A DNA stretch of 45,956 bases from CAZEBW01 sp964510205. GTDB lineage: Bacteria > Chloroflexota > Anaerolineae > VGOG01. A program made the translations under genes and the position numbers. The DNA is taken from the NCBI GenBank assembly GCA_964510205.1, contig CAZEBW010000025.1, positions 1-45,956 of the forward strand. Reading direction: 5' to 3'. Under the pieces are notes generated by a model that ran no database searches, was not told where the DNA came from, and saw only the letters and a program-made list of their open reading frames with translations. Positions 31,241-40,775 of the stretch are shown one piece after another (the stretch's first letter is position 1; each line of letters begins with the position of its first letter).

Positions 31241-33547
31241 TCAGCAAGTCTCCCCCCAATGCCTGGCCACCAGCATGATGTCCACGATGTCAATCTTGCC
31301 GTTGCTGTCCAGGTCGTAGTCGGGATCGTAGTCGGGATCGCCCACCGCAGTGTGCCAGATTGCGGCCACCAGCATGATGTCGGCGATGTCCACGTCGCCG
31401 CTGCCGTCCAGGTCGGGGCAGGCCAGCGCACCCTCAATGATGTCGGCCAGCTCGGCCCGCGCCGCCTCCCACACGTCGGGGTCGGTGGACCAACTGATGT
31501 CGGTGAGCACCCAGGTCGGGTCGCCGGGATCCTCCACGCCGTATTCCCACAGCACCTTGGGGACGATCTCGTTGACGATCTCGGCGGTGCGGGTGGGGTT
31601 GACCGACGCGGCCAGGGTGAGGTAGTCCACATCCTGGATGCCGCGCCGCCACAGCTTCAGGCGCAGTGAGGCGAATGGGCCGGACACGCCGTAGCTCTCG
31701 TCGGGAAAGCGCGTATCGGTCCCCGGATAGAACAGCACGCCGTCGCCGTTGAAGTAGTTCCAGCCGGCCTGCCCCCGCGACTCGTCATCGTAGCTGTAGC
31801 AGCCGAAGGTCTGCGCCTGCTGGAAGAGGTTGGTGTGGCTCCTGGGGTCGTGGTAGCCGTAGCACTGGAAGTTGACGTAGTAGGTGGACTCCCAATAGAA
31901 CCAGCGCTCCACCCCCTTCTTGTAATGCCCCCAGGCCAGTTCCCGCAGGGCGACCCCGTCGTCCTCGGTGGCAAAGGAGCCGGAGCCTGGCCGATGGCCA
32001 TTGTACATGAAGAAGCGTTTGGACGGATCGGCCCGCAGCGCGGCCAGGGCGTTTTCCCACTCGTCGGTGATGCCAAAGCCCGCGCCGCTGGTGGGGATGT
32101 CCAGGCTGGGGGTGTTGGCCATAGCCTCGGGCAGGGAAATGGTGGCCATGGACATCAGGCGCTGGCCAGGCCCTGGGTTGTTATCGCTCCACTGCGCCCA
32201 CTGCTCGATCTGGGCATAGTCGTCGGACTCGTCAATGAGGTAGAGGAAGTAGTCGGTGGGCGTAGAGAATGCCTGGTTGTCGAACCAGTTGACCCAGGGG
32301 TCGGTGTTGGCCCACATGTCGGCCTCCGTGCCGTCCTGCCACGACCAACTGCCGTAGGTGCCGATGGAGTAGACGCCGTTGCCCACGCCAATGCCGCCGC
32401 TTCGTACATATGTTGATGAAGCGGCTCCGTCGTAGCCCTGGGCAGGAGTGAAAAGCTCGCCGCTCAGGCGGGCTGTCCAGGCGTCGTCCATCCGCGCAAC
32501 CTCCGACTCGCCGTTGATGAGGGACATCTTGTGGCGATGGGCCAGTTGGAAGTGGCGGTCAATGATCTCGATGGACTGGGCGTACTCAGGGGTTCCGGGC
32601 TCAGGCCACGTGTTCTCCTCACCCAGGTAGCGATCGTTCACGTTCCCCCATTCGTAGAAGATCATCGTTTTAGCGTTGGGCAGGTCGGGCAAGGTGAAAT
32701 TGCGCACCCGCAAGGTGATGGGAATCTGCCAGGTGAGCTCGCCGTCCTCTGTGACCTCAATGGTACCGCTATAGTTACCGGCGGGAATCGCCTTGGGAAT
32801 GTAAATATCGCCCCAGATAGCCTGGTTGGTGCCGGCGGGGATGGTGAACGGGGTGTGGAATTCGAGGGGCACGGCGATGTCGGGGTAGAGCTGGTTGTGG
32901 CAGGGCCGATCCTCCCAGGCGCCCGTGCCGATGCCGCCGCTTCGTATATATGTTGATGAAGCGGCTTCGTCATAAGAACGGCGGCAGCGCTCTGGGATGT
33001 GCCGCTCGTCGTAGTCGTTGTAGGCCAAGTCCACGCTGAGGCCCTTGATCTCCAGGTAGCGAACGTAGAACAACTCGATGTTGCGGCCCAGGTAGTTGAA
33101 CACGCCGTCGCCGCTGGCTGGGACGGTGGTGATGGCAGCGCCGCCGGGGCCCGTCAGCGAGGTCAGGTTCACGCTGACGTTGGCGGCGCTGGTCGTGGGC
33201 GCTTCCAGCACCAGGTTGAAGGCTACCACCTCGTTGCGCGCCCCGAACAGCGAAATGCAGGCCAACTCCGTTGGCACGCCGTCCCACACTGAATTGAGCA
33301 CCGCGTTGGGGTCGGCGGTAGCGCGCAGCTCGGAGCGCCACACCTTGTCGCCGCCCTCGTTGGCCCAGACGTGGGCGATGTGGGTGGAGCCCTCACCCCA
33401 CTCCCCCCATCCCCCTCTCCCCTCTCCCAGGATTGGGAGAGGGGAGAGGGGGGAAACCGCCTTGGACAGGCCGACGTGGGAAGCCACGAGGACCAGCAGG
33501 CTGCTTACCACAATCGCCAGGCTAAGCCGTACTTGGTTTCGTCGCAT
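31241..33547 (-). CDS. Secreted DUF4091 glycoside-hydrolase-like protein with dockerin
   Basis: 768 aa from ATG 33547 (GGAGG 8 nt upstream; the TTG at 33565 is less likely). Signal peptide SLAIVVSSLLVLVASHVG. The body carries blocks typical of DUF4091/GH123-like proteins: DIAVPLEFHTPFTIPAGTNQ, a TMIFYEWGNVNDRY segment, and the catalytic-type stretch WFYWESTYYVN. The C-terminus is a type I dockerin with two calcium repeats (DLDGSGDVDIADIMLVA and DLDSNGKIDIVDIMLVA). Three palindromic repeats are inserted in frame: SPLSPLPILGEGRGG near residue 40, and AASSTY(I/V)RSGGIG near residues 195 and 375. It is probably a secreted polysaccharide-active protein; no cohesin is in the window. Confidence 0.85.
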   Translation of the reverse strand: MRRNQVRLSLAIVVSSLLVLVASHVGLSKAVSPLSPLPILGEGRGGWGEWGEGSTHIAHVWANEGGDKVWRSELRATADPNAVLNSVWDGVPTELACISLFGARNEVVAFNLVLEAPTTSAANVSVNLTSLTGPGGAAITTVPASGDGVFNYLGRNIELFYVRYLEIKGLSVDLAYNDYDERHIPERCRRSYDEAASSTYIRSGGIGTGAWEDRPCHNQLYPDIAVPLEFHTPFTIPAGTNQAIWGDIYIPKAIPAGNYSGTIEVTEDGELTWQIPITLRVRNFTLPDLPNAKTMIFYEWGNVNDRYLGEENTWPEPGTPEYAQSIEIIDRHFQLAHRHKMSLINGESEVARMDDAWTARLSGELFTPAQGYDGAASSTYVRSGGIGVGNGVYSIGTYGSWSWQDGTEADMWANTDPWVNWFDNQAFSTPTDYFLYLIDESDDYAQIEQWAQWSDNNPGPGQRLMSMATISLPEAMANTPSLDIPTSGAGFGITDEWENALAALRADPSKRFFMYNGHRPGSGSFATEDDGVALRELAWGHYKKGVERWFYWESTYYVNFQCYGYHDPRSHTNLFQQAQTFGCYSYDDESRGQAGWNYFNGDGVLFYPGTDTRFPDESYGVSGPFASLRLKLWRRGIQDVDYLTLAASVNPTRTAEIVNEIVPKVLWEYGVEDPGDPTWVLTDISWSTDPDVWEAARAELADIIEGALACPDLDGSGDVDIADIMLVAAIWHTAVGDPDYDPDYDLDSNGKIDIVDIMLVARHWGETC
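32388..32434. repeat. In-frame palindromic element, copy A (AASSTYVRSGGIG)
   Basis: 47 bp with GCCGCTTC (32396-32403) / GAAGCGGC (32418-32425) arms around catatg. Copy B in the same gene differs at only 4 of 47 positions. Confidence 0.8.
32928..32974. repeat. In-frame palindromic element, copy B (AASSTYIRSGGIG)
   Basis: Same 47-bp element, arms at 32936-32943 and 32958-32965, read in the same frame of the same gene 540 bp away. The flanking protein sequence is not repeated. Confidence 0.8.
33411..33452. repeat. In-frame 19-bp perfect palindrome (PILGEGRGG)
   Basis: Perfect 19-bp arms at 33411-33429 and 33434-33452 with a 4-nt loop, inside the DUF4091 gene just after the signal peptide. It encodes SPLSPLPILGEGRGGWGE. 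Confidence 0.8.
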
Positions 33548-33587
33548 GATTCGACCTCCGCGCAACAGTTGACTTTACGTGGCTACC

Positions 33588-33712
33588 GCGCCCGAGGCTG
33601 AAGCCATCGGGCTCAGTTTACAAAGGCCTGTCGGCCTGAGGAGTCGACGAGTTCAGCCCCAGCGGGGCTTGGTGGGCTGAGCCAGGGGCTTGAGCGCGGC
33701 GGAGCCCCTGGC
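33588..33712. repeat. Intergenic palindromic repeat cluster
   Basis: The gap upstream of the DUF4091 gene holds cccgaggctgaagccatcgg, a ggcctgtcggcc half-palindrome, ttcagccccagcggggct, and a perfect 10-bp hairpin GCCAGGGGCT (33681-33690) / AGCCCCTGGC (33703-33712). There is no T-run. It looks like nested dispersed repeats; no promoter is clear. Confidence 0.55.
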
Positions 33713-33741
33713 AGACGTCGTCCACTGACTCCTTCACCATT

Positions 33742-35817
33742 TCACGGATAGCTCTTCAACACAATGGGCAGGTAGACGCGCCGGCCAACGGCAATCGTGT
33801 ACCGCCAGAGGCTTTGGCCGTCCGTGCCGGCGAACACCGTCTGTGGGCTGCCTGGAGCAGCCTCCAGCATCGAGACGTAGCGGTTCCACGTGGGCGTGCC
33901 CAGTTGGGTCCACGAACCACCGCGGTCGGTGGACACGTAGACCGAGGAGAGAGCGGCGTAGAGGGTGCCATCGCTGATGTAATCTGGCGAGAGAACCACA
34001 TCGTGGACGTACAGGTGAGAAGGATAGCCGCTATTGGCTGCGGTCCAGGAATCCCCGCCATTGGTTGACTTGAAGATCCCACCGCCGTCGCTCCCGACGT
34101 AAATCGTCCTATCCGCAGCATATCCAGGCGAGATGGCCAGAGCAGCTATCTTCAGGTTGGTCAGCCCACTGTTGGTTGCGCTCCAGGAATCACCGCCGTT
34201 GGTAGACTTGAAGACACCGCCTTCCCAGGTGGCGGCGAAGAGCGTCTGGTCGCTGGCATAGTTGGGGGAGACGGCCAGCGCCCGCACCCACTTGGAAGGA
34301 AGCCCGGTGCTGGCGTTATCCCAGGTGCTCCCCCCGTCGGTAGACTTGAAGACGCTGCCGACATAGGTGCCAGCGAAGAGGGTCTGGTCGGTGACGTAGC
34401 TCGGCGAAAGGGCCAGGGACTCTACGCTCCAATCCGTCAACCCATTGTTGACCGGCATCCAAGAGGTCCCTCCATTGGTGGACTTAAAGACCCCGCCACC
34501 GTCGGTTGCGGCGAAGAGAGTCTGGTCGCTGGCATAACCTGGCGAGAGAGCCAGGGCCTCGATCCACAGGTTGGTCAGTCCGCTGCTGGCTGCCGTCCAC
34601 GACGCGCCGCCGTCGGTGGAGCGGAACACACCCAGGTGTTGAGCGCCGGCGAAGACGGTCTGGTCAGTGATGTAGTTGGGCGAGACGTCCAGGGCCATCG
34701 CGTAAACGTTGGTAATGCCGCTGCTGGCCGCTGTCCACGAGCTGCCGCCAGAGGTGGACTTGAAAACGCCGCCGCCGTAGACACCAGCGAACAGGGTGCT
34801 ATCGCTACCGTAGTTCGGCGAGGTGGCCAGGCTCTCCATTTGGATATTGGCAAGCCCGCTGTTGGCAGCCTCCCAGCCGTCGCCGCCATCGGTGGACTTG
34901 AAGGCCCCCGCGCTACTGGTGCCAGCGAAGACGGTCCGGTCGCTGGCGTAGCCCGGCGAGATGGCCAGGGTGTTGACGTACATGCTGGGGAGCCCGCTGC
35001 TGCTCCAGGAGGCGCCGCCATTGATGGACTTGAAGACACCGCCGCCGCCAGTGCCGGCGAAGAGGGTCTGGTCGCTGGCGTAATTGGGCGAGAAGGCCAG
35101 GGATGGCACCTGGGTGGTGGTGAGACCGCTGTTGGCCGCGCTCCAGGAACCGCCGCCGTTGGTGGACTTGAAGATGCCAACCCCGGTTGCAGCGAACAGG
35201 GTCTGATCATTGGCGTAGTTGGGGGAGATGGCCAGGGCATTCACGTAGAGATTGGTAAGGCCGGTGTTGACCACGCTCCAGGAGCTCCCGCCATTGGTGG
35301 TCTTGAAAATCCCACCGCCACCCGTCCCCGCGAAGAGGGTTTGGTCGGTGGGATAGTTGGGCGAGATGACCAGGGCGTACACGTAGGTCTTTGTGAGGCC
35401 CGTGTTGACCAATTGCCACGACTCACCGCCGTCGGTGGATTTGCGCACACCGCCGTATAGGGCCCCTGCGGAGCCGGCGTAAACCGTCCGGTCGGTGACG
35501 TAGGCGGGCGAGATAGCCAGCGCCTTCATCTGCCCGTAGATGAGCCAACCTGCGGTAGGTGCCGTCCAGGTGCTGCCCCCGTCGGTGGACCTGAAGATGC
35601 CCACCGAAGTGGCGGCGAACAGGGTTTGGTCGCTGGCGTAGTTGGGGGAAACCGCCAGGGCCTCGATGATGCCGCCATACATCCCCTGAGAACTCTGCAC
35701 CCAAACACTCCCGTCAGACCCCTGGACCGGCCAGCCAGCCACCGCCGAGTTGGCGATGAGCAGCACCGTCACGGCTGCCAATAACACAATGCTAATCAAA
35801 GTCGTTCGGGTTTGCAT
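33742..35817 (-). CDS. Secreted BNR/sortilin-like beta-propeller with YLPIVLK end
   Basis: 691 aa from ATG 35817. The signal peptide (MQTRTTLISIVLLAAVTVLL, cleavage near AVAG) is homologous to those of two neighbours. Thirteen repeats of about 46 aa follow, each with a (I/V/L)SPxYxxDxTLFAxT strand pair and an Asp-box of the S-T-(D/N)-G-G-x-x-W type, as in sialidases, GH74 and sortilins. Thirteen to fourteen blades fit two seven-bladed propellers. It ends RRVYLPIVLKSYP. There is no catalytic pair I can name; glycan or polymer binding on the cell surface is likely. Confidence 0.85.
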   Translation of the reverse strand: MQTRTTLISIVLLAAVTVLLIANSAVAGWPVQGSDGSVWVQSSQGMYGGIIEALAVSPNYASDQTLFAATSVGIFRSTDGGSTWTAPTAGWLIYGQMKALAISPAYVTDRTVYAGSAGALYGGVRKSTDGGESWQLVNTGLTKTYVYALVISPNYPTDQTLFAGTGGGGIFKTTNGGSSWSVVNTGLTNLYVNALAISPNYANDQTLFAATGVGIFKSTNGGGSWSAANSGLTTTQVPSLAFSPNYASDQTLFAGTGGGGVFKSINGGASWSSSGLPSMYVNTLAISPGYASDRTVFAGTSSAGAFKSTDGGDGWEAANSGLANIQMESLATSPNYGSDSTLFAGVYGGGVFKSTSGGSSWTAASSGITNVYAMALDVSPNYITDQTVFAGAQHLGVFRSTDGGASWTAASSGLTNLWIEALALSPGYASDQTLFAATDGGGVFKSTNGGTSWMPVNNGLTDWSVESLALSPSYVTDQTLFAGTYVGSVFKSTDGGSTWDNASTGLPSKWVRALAVSPNYASDQTLFAATWEGGVFKSTNGGDSWSATNSGLTNLKIAALAISPGYAADRTIYVGSDGGGIFKSTNGGDSWTAANSGYPSHLYVHDVVLSPDYISDGTLYAALSSVYVSTDRGGSWTQLGTPTWNRYVSMLEAAPGSPQTVFAGTDGQSLWRYTIAVGRRVYLPIVLKSYP

Positions 35818-35889
35818 TTTCTCTGTCCCCCTTCTGCAAAACTGCATCAAATCAGAATCTCACTCCTACCACGCAACACGCACCACGCA

Positions 35890-38800
35890 TCATCCCTCCA
35901 CTCTCCACACATGCACCACCGTCTCTCCCCACGGCCCGGCCTCCTGTTCGGTCACGTAGATAAGTCCTCTTTCCCGATCGTAGGCCGCGGCGCCCAGCAC
36001 AGCGCATTCTTGATCCAACACTTCCTCGACTGTGTAAACCGCGTAGGGCAGCACCTGCCAGGGCTCTCGGGTTCCGGCCAGCACCTCTTTCAGTTCTCCC
36101 GGATCGTAAAAGAGCATCTGAGGCTCGTAGGGATAGGCGTGGTACCCGCTAGACGGGGCGCAGGCATCCCCGCCGCACACCGCCGCCGATCCGTAGCAGT
36201 TGTCTCCCAATCCCTTTCTCCCGAAGATCAGGACGCCTGTTCGAGTGGCGGTCTGCACCCAGGCCCCGCCTCCCCAGTTGTCCATGGCTCGATAGACCGG
36301 GAAGTGACAGACCCCCGGGTCGGGATGTTCGTTGATGTCTCCTTCAGCCTCCCAAACACATTCGTAGATCTCAGGATAGTACAGCAGGGCTAGGGCATCT
36401 AGAGTCTGTCCAGATGCAGGAGGATGCCCGTCCTGCCAAGGGGCAAGGGCATACAGGGTCGGTCCCTGCGAACCGCCGAGCGCTCCGGCCTCTCGATGGT
36501 TGCCGGCCAGGAGCCATTTTCCCTCCAGATATTGGCTGGCGAAGGTCTCAGGGGCCTTGAAGAGATAGTTGCAGGTCTTGGCGTTGTGAAACACATCGTT
36601 GCCCCGCTCTCCGATGTGCCACACCCCCTGAGCGCCGCTCATGTCCAGGTCACTCCAGCCCAAAGAATCCTGATCGTAACCAGCAGTATTGTACCAGTCC
36701 CTCAGGTTCCAGACGATCTTGTTTCCGCCGTGGGCGGCATGGGGCAGGTATTCCAAGCCATCCACCTCTCGGTAGATGCAATCGTCGTTGTACGTGCAGT
36801 TGTCTTTCCAACCGCCCGTGATATCGGTCAGGGGCTGGAGTACGGTGGCTGCGGGCAGGTCGTCGAAATCGTCGGATGCCACTGGCGCGGGGATGCTGAT
36901 CTCTCCCACCAAATCGTTGTGCGCATGACCTGCGGCGTAAAGCGAGCCGGGGTAGCCGTCGGCTGACTCAGGATCCCCTTCGGGGTAATAGGCCAGCGCG
37001 TGGCCGCTGTAGGCCCACTTCTCACCGGATGGGTAGGCGAACGCGCCCTGGTACACCAGGTCCGTCGGCTGGATGAGGCCGGCGGGGATGACCGTGGTAG
37101 CTGTCGGCGTGGGGGTGGGGAGTGGGGCGGCCCAATTCTTCAGGATCAGCGGCAGGTAGATGAAACGGTAGGCCGGCGGCGTGCCGGTACCAGTGGGCGT
37201 GGGGATCCTCGTTGGCGTGGAAGTATGAGGCGCACCAGTAGTGGTGGGCGTCCTCGTTGGCGTAGAGGTAGGAGGTGCGCTGGTGGCCGTGGGCGTGACC
37301 GTCGCAACCCCCACCGTGTAGTTGACCACCAGCCGGGGTCGCAGGTTGGGAACAGTGTGGTTGCGGCTGTAGTAGTAGTGGTAGGTGTAGTCGCCGCTTT
37401 GGGGACGGAGCAGTAGGCCGTAGTTGGGCAAGCCCTGCTCTATCCAGGCCCGCACGGCGGCCGTGGCGTCCAGGCTAACCCAACCGTTTGCCATCCCCGC
37501 CGGCAGCGTGATCTGACCTACGACAGTGGCGTCGAAATCGCCGCCGGGGGTCGTCCAGGCGGTGCCGGGGCCGGCCAGGGTCCAGGTGGCGCCATCGGGG
37601 ACGTAGCCGGGATCGGGCCAGAAGTCCCAGCCGGTCCCTTCGGCCCAATCGCGAGTCACGCGATAGAGGACGATCTGCATGGCGTTTTCGGCATACCCGT
37701 CGTAGCGGTAGAGCTCCACGGTGGCACTGCTGATGGCAGCGTCACCGGGCAGAGCTGACAGGTCCCAGTGTACCAGGCTGCGGCGGTGCTCAGCCTCACC
37801 AAAGAAGGTCTCCAGGTTCTCCGCCCCGCCCAGGTTAGCGTTGGACTCAGCGTCGTTGGCCAGGATCACGTCGGTCGTGCCGGCGTAACTGGCATTGGGA
37901 CTGACGCCGTCCTGGAAGGTCATGGTCTGCTGACCAGCGGGCTGCGTTGCAGTCGGGGTGGGTGTGGGTGTGGCCGTAGATGGGGGCACAGTGCCGGTAG
38001 CCGTGGCTGTCGCCGTCGGGGTGGCCGTGGATGGTGGGCCGGTGGCGGTGGGGGTAGGCGTCCCCTCGTCCCCCTTCCAGCGGTGGTAGAAGACGTTGAG
38101 CAATTGGACGAACTCGGCGGTGGCTTTCTGGTGGCCGGCCGTTGTGGGGTGGCTGTCACCGCTGGGATAGGCCGAGTAATTGTTGTCTATGTCCTTAGTG
38201 TGTCGCTCCGCGCCGTTCCACCAGCGGTGGTGATTGCCGTCCGCCCAGCCTGCATCATTGGGCTCCTCGTTGGTGGCGGGGTCATCCACGCGGCTGGCAC
38301 TGCCATTAGAAGTGAGGACGTTGTAATAGTCGAAGACGGCCACGTTGTTGTAAGGATAGCCGTCCAGCCAATCATTTCGCAGCCAGTTGTTGAAGGCGCG
38401 GGCGTTGGCGGCGCGCTCAGGTGCGGTCTCACTGACCATCAGCGGTGGCGCGGTGATGACGATGAACAGCTTGTCCTGGCGGGTGGCGAAGTAGGTCAGG
38501 ATGTTGTTGTAGACTGCTTTGGCGTTGCTGACGGTGAGCTGGTCGTTCGGTTCTGATCCTGGGGGGTCGTCGGGATTGCCCCAGAGGTCGGAGTTGGGGA
38601 AGCACGATTTGAACATGACGATCTCGTTCTCGCCGCCGGGATCTGGCGACAAACGGGGCCAGGAGCCGAAACCGCCGAAGTTCTGACCGCTCTCGGCGTA
38701 CAGCGCGGTCAGAATCTCACTGCTGTTTGGGCCGGTGAACCATTCGGGCCAGTTGGGGATGTCCGTCCGGTCGCCGATACCATCGGGTCCCCAGCCGTAG

Positions 38801-39057
38801 TTGGTGGCGCTGACGAAGTAGTTGTTGCTCATCAACGCCGTGCCCAGGCCACCATAAGGTTGATCCTGGTTGGGGTCGGCCAGCCAGTTGCCGCCGGTGG
38901 AGTGGTGGATGAAGATGAGCTTGACGGGGGAGGCCGGTGGGTTGGGGTTGTCGGCGGTCAACCGCGTCTGCGGGCCAGCCAGGGTAGAGTTAGCGGCCAG
39001 GAGCAAAATCAACGTGATCACAAAAGTCCCTATCGTTACTGTCTTTCTGATTTGCAT
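35890..39057 (-). CDS. Secreted SGNH hydrolase / DNRLRE / C-terminal domain protein
   Basis: 1055 aa from ATG 39057 (AGGAAGGGAG upstream). Signal peptide MQIRKTVTIGTFVITLILLL, cleavage near TLAG. Residues about 45-300 resemble an SGNH/GDSL esterase: FIHHSTGGNW near the start and GDSHPTTAGHQK as the D-x-x-H block. After a Thr-Pro linker comes a DNRLRE (CBM96-like) domain (RSLVHWDLSALPGDAAISSA; LVVNYTVG), a second linker, an internal FIYLPLILKNW motif, a third linker and a Cys- and Trp-rich C-terminal domain of about 340 aa that I do not recognise (SLYAAGHAHNDLVGEISI). The internal YLP motif suggests fusion of two once separate secreted proteins. Possibly acts on acylated polysaccharide. Confidence 0.8.
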   Translation of the reverse strand: MQIRKTVTIGTFVITLILLLAANSTLAGPQTRLTADNPNPPASPVKLIFIHHSTGGNWLADPNQDQPYGGLGTALMSNNYFVSATNYGWGPDGIGDRTDIPNWPEWFTGPNSSEILTALYAESGQNFGGFGSWPRLSPDPGGENEIVMFKSCFPNSDLWGNPDDPPGSEPNDQLTVSNAKAVYNNILTYFATRQDKLFIVITAPPLMVSETAPERAANARAFNNWLRNDWLDGYPYNNVAVFDYYNVLTSNGSASRVDDPATNEEPNDAGWADGNHHRWWNGAERHTKDIDNNYSAYPSGDSHPTTAGHQKATAEFVQLLNVFYHRWKGDEGTPTPTATGPPSTATPTATATATGTVPPSTATPTPTPTATQPAGQQTMTFQDGVSPNASYAGTTDVILANDAESNANLGGAENLETFFGEAEHRRSLVHWDLSALPGDAAISSATVELYRYDGYAENAMQIVLYRVTRDWAEGTGWDFWPDPGYVPDGATWTLAGPGTAWTTPGGDFDATVVGQITLPAGMANGWVSLDATAAVRAWIEQGLPNYGLLLRPQSGDYTYHYYYSRNHTVPNLRPRLVVNYTVGVATVTPTATSAPPTSTPTRTPTTTGAPHTSTPTRIPTPTGTGTPPAYRFIYLPLILKNWAAPLPTPTPTATTVIPAGLIQPTDLVYQGAFAYPSGEKWAYSGHALAYYPEGDPESADGYPGSLYAAGHAHNDLVGEISIPAPVASDDFDDLPAATVLQPLTDITGGWKDNCTYNDDCIYREVDGLEYLPHAAHGGNKIVWNLRDWYNTAGYDQDSLGWSDLDMSGAQGVWHIGERGNDVFHNAKTCNYLFKAPETFASQYLEGKWLLAGNHREAGALGGSQGPTLYALAPWQDGHPPASGQTLDALALLYYPEIYECVWEAEGDINEHPDPGVCHFPVYRAMDNWGGGAWVQTATRTGVLIFGRKGLGDNCYGSAAVCGGDACAPSSGYHAYPYEPQMLFYDPGELKEVLAGTREPWQVLPYAVYTVEEVLDQECAVLGAAAYDRERGLIYVTEQEAGPWGETVVHVWRVEG

Positions 39058-39131
39058 TTTCTCCCTTCCTGGTGAAAGCGGTATCCTGTTCTCCTCACTG
39101 ATTATATCCCAAACCCGGTAAAAACACAACG

Positions 39132-39170
39132 AGCAAAGCCACCTACACGATTGGTGTAGGTGGCTTTGCT
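39132..39170 (-). terminator. Terminator after CSLREA gene
   Basis: Perfect 17-bp stem (39132-39148 / 39154-39170), loop of 5; on the minus strand it is followed by TCGTTGTGTTTTT. It closes the 42224-39200 gene pair. Confidence 0.7.
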
Positions 39171-39199
39171 TCGCTGCCCAGGACTCATCCCTTCAGTTC

Positions 39200-40765
39200 T
39201 CACGGGTAGCTCTTCAAGACCATGGGCAGGAAGACGCGCTGGCTGGGTGGAGGTGAGACGGTGCTGGTGGGCGTGGCTGAAGGGGTTGATGTCGGCGTGG
39301 GGGTGCTCGTTGGCGTGGGGGTGCTCGTTGGCGTGGGTGAGGCCGTGCCAGTGGGGGTGGCAGTTGGTGTGATGGTGCGTGTAGGTGTTGCTGTCGGCGC
39401 CACACTGACCGGGGCAGAGAACTCCGAGGTGTTGCCGCCGGCATCCGTGGTGGTGGCAGTGATGTTGGGGCCAGTCAAGGATGCGCTCAGGCTCCAATGC
39501 CCGCCCGCATCGGCCAGCGTAGAGCCTTCGAAGACGCGCCCCTCGCCATCGTCGTCGGAGAAGACCTCGACGACGCAGTTGGAGCAGGAAGTGCCAGACG
39601 CCTGAGCCATGGAGGCAGCAGTGATGACCGGCGGCGCCAGCTCCAGGTTGCCGCCGTCAACGTTGTTGATGCCGAGGCTGCCGTTGCTGTGGATGGCGTT
39701 GGCCGTGACCTTGTTGCGTAAGCTACCGCTACCCTCGATCCGCACGCCATCCCCTGTGTTGAAGGCCATGGTGTTGCCGGGGCCAACCGTGTTATCATGA
39801 GCATCGGCGTGAATCCTTATGCCTTGTCCTGCGTTACCCAAAGCCGAAGTCCCCGTCCGGTCAGTGCCGATGTAGTTGCCGACGATTTGATTGCCCTGGG
39901 AAGTCGCATCGGCGATTCGGACCCCATTCGAGTTGTTGCCGGATAGGACGTTCCTGTCGGCGACAGTCGTGCCGCCGATGGTGTTGTTCTGGGCGCGGAT
40001 GACCAGAATGCCATCATAGTTAACAGGCTGTGCCTGGGTGCCGGTGGGGTCGGTGCCGATGTAGTTGCCGGCCACCACGATGCCGGAGCCCTCCACCCAC
40101 ACGCCGTAGGCCTTACAGCGGTTGATGACCAACCCTGTGAGGATGTCGTTGCTACTGAGACGGAAGCAGGTGTAGGAAGCACTATGACTGGAACCATCCA
40201 CCTCGATCTCTGGGCCTTGGGGGTTGGTATCACCTTGGTTGGCCGTTTGGGTGGTGCCGTCAATAGTGACGTCATAGTCGAGCGAGTACGAGCTGAGGGG
40301 GCGGATGGTCCAGACGCCCAGGAGCGTGTCGTAGCCGGGGTCGGTGGGCGGAATGTCGAAGGCGATGGTATCACCCGAGGTCGCCAGCCTCGCCGCCTCG
40401 CGCAGGGAGCAATGGCTGACGTCGCAGTTGCCGTCGTCGGCGTCGTCGGTGACGTTGACGACTAACAATGCGCCAGGAGCCACCGTCGAGGTCGGTGTGG
40501 GAGTCGGTGTGGATGTTGGCGTGGGGGCCTCTACACTGATGCCCGGCCAGAAGCCGGCGCCCAGGCGGAAGTCCGCGCTGTTGAGCCCGCCGATGGCCGG
40601 CTGGCCGATGCTGCCGCTCACGGCGTAGCTGCCCGACGCTGACTTGCCGCCCCCGCCGGCAATGACGTACCGCCACAGGTCAAAGCCACTCGCCGACTGC
40701 ACGAGAGCGCCGGTTACCAGAACCGCCAGCAAGGCGCCGATAGGGGCGAGCTTTCGTGGTTTCAT
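39200..40765 (-). CDS. Secreted CSLREA / beta-helix protein with YLP-type end
   Basis: 521 aa. Start ATG 40765, with GGGGGTGA upstream and only 10 nt after the preceding gene. Signal peptide LAPIGALLAVLVTGALVQ, then a short Gly/Ser-rich strand block (YVIAGGGGKSASGSYAVSG), a Thr-Pro linker, the CSLREA motif (CDVSHCSLREAARLA) and a NosD-like right-handed beta-helix with NYIGTDPTGT/NTIGG turns. An Ig-like strand region, a second long Thr-Pro linker and the tag QRVFLPMVLKSYP follow. It is probably displayed on the cell surface; the ligand is unknown. Confidence 0.85.
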   Translation of the reverse strand: MKPRKLAPIGALLAVLVTGALVQSASGFDLWRYVIAGGGGKSASGSYAVSGSIGQPAIGGLNSADFRLGAGFWPGISVEAPTPTSTPTPTPTSTVAPGALLVVNVTDDADDGNCDVSHCSLREAARLATSGDTIAFDIPPTDPGYDTLLGVWTIRPLSSYSLDYDVTIDGTTQTANQGDTNPQGPEIEVDGSSHSASYTCFRLSSNDILTGLVINRCKAYGVWVEGSGIVVAGNYIGTDPTGTQAQPVNYDGILVIRAQNNTIGGTTVADRNVLSGNNSNGVRIADATSQGNQIVGNYIGTDRTGTSALGNAGQGIRIHADAHDNTVGPGNTMAFNTGDGVRIEGSGSLRNKVTANAIHSNGSLGINNVDGGNLELAPPVITAASMAQASGTSCSNCVVEVFSDDDGEGRVFEGSTLADAGGHWSLSASLTGPNITATTTDAGGNTSEFSAPVSVAPTATPTRTITPTATPTGTASPTPTSTPTPTSTPTPTSTPSATPTSTVSPPPSQRVFLPMVLKSYP

Positions 40766-40775
40766 TGTTCACCCC

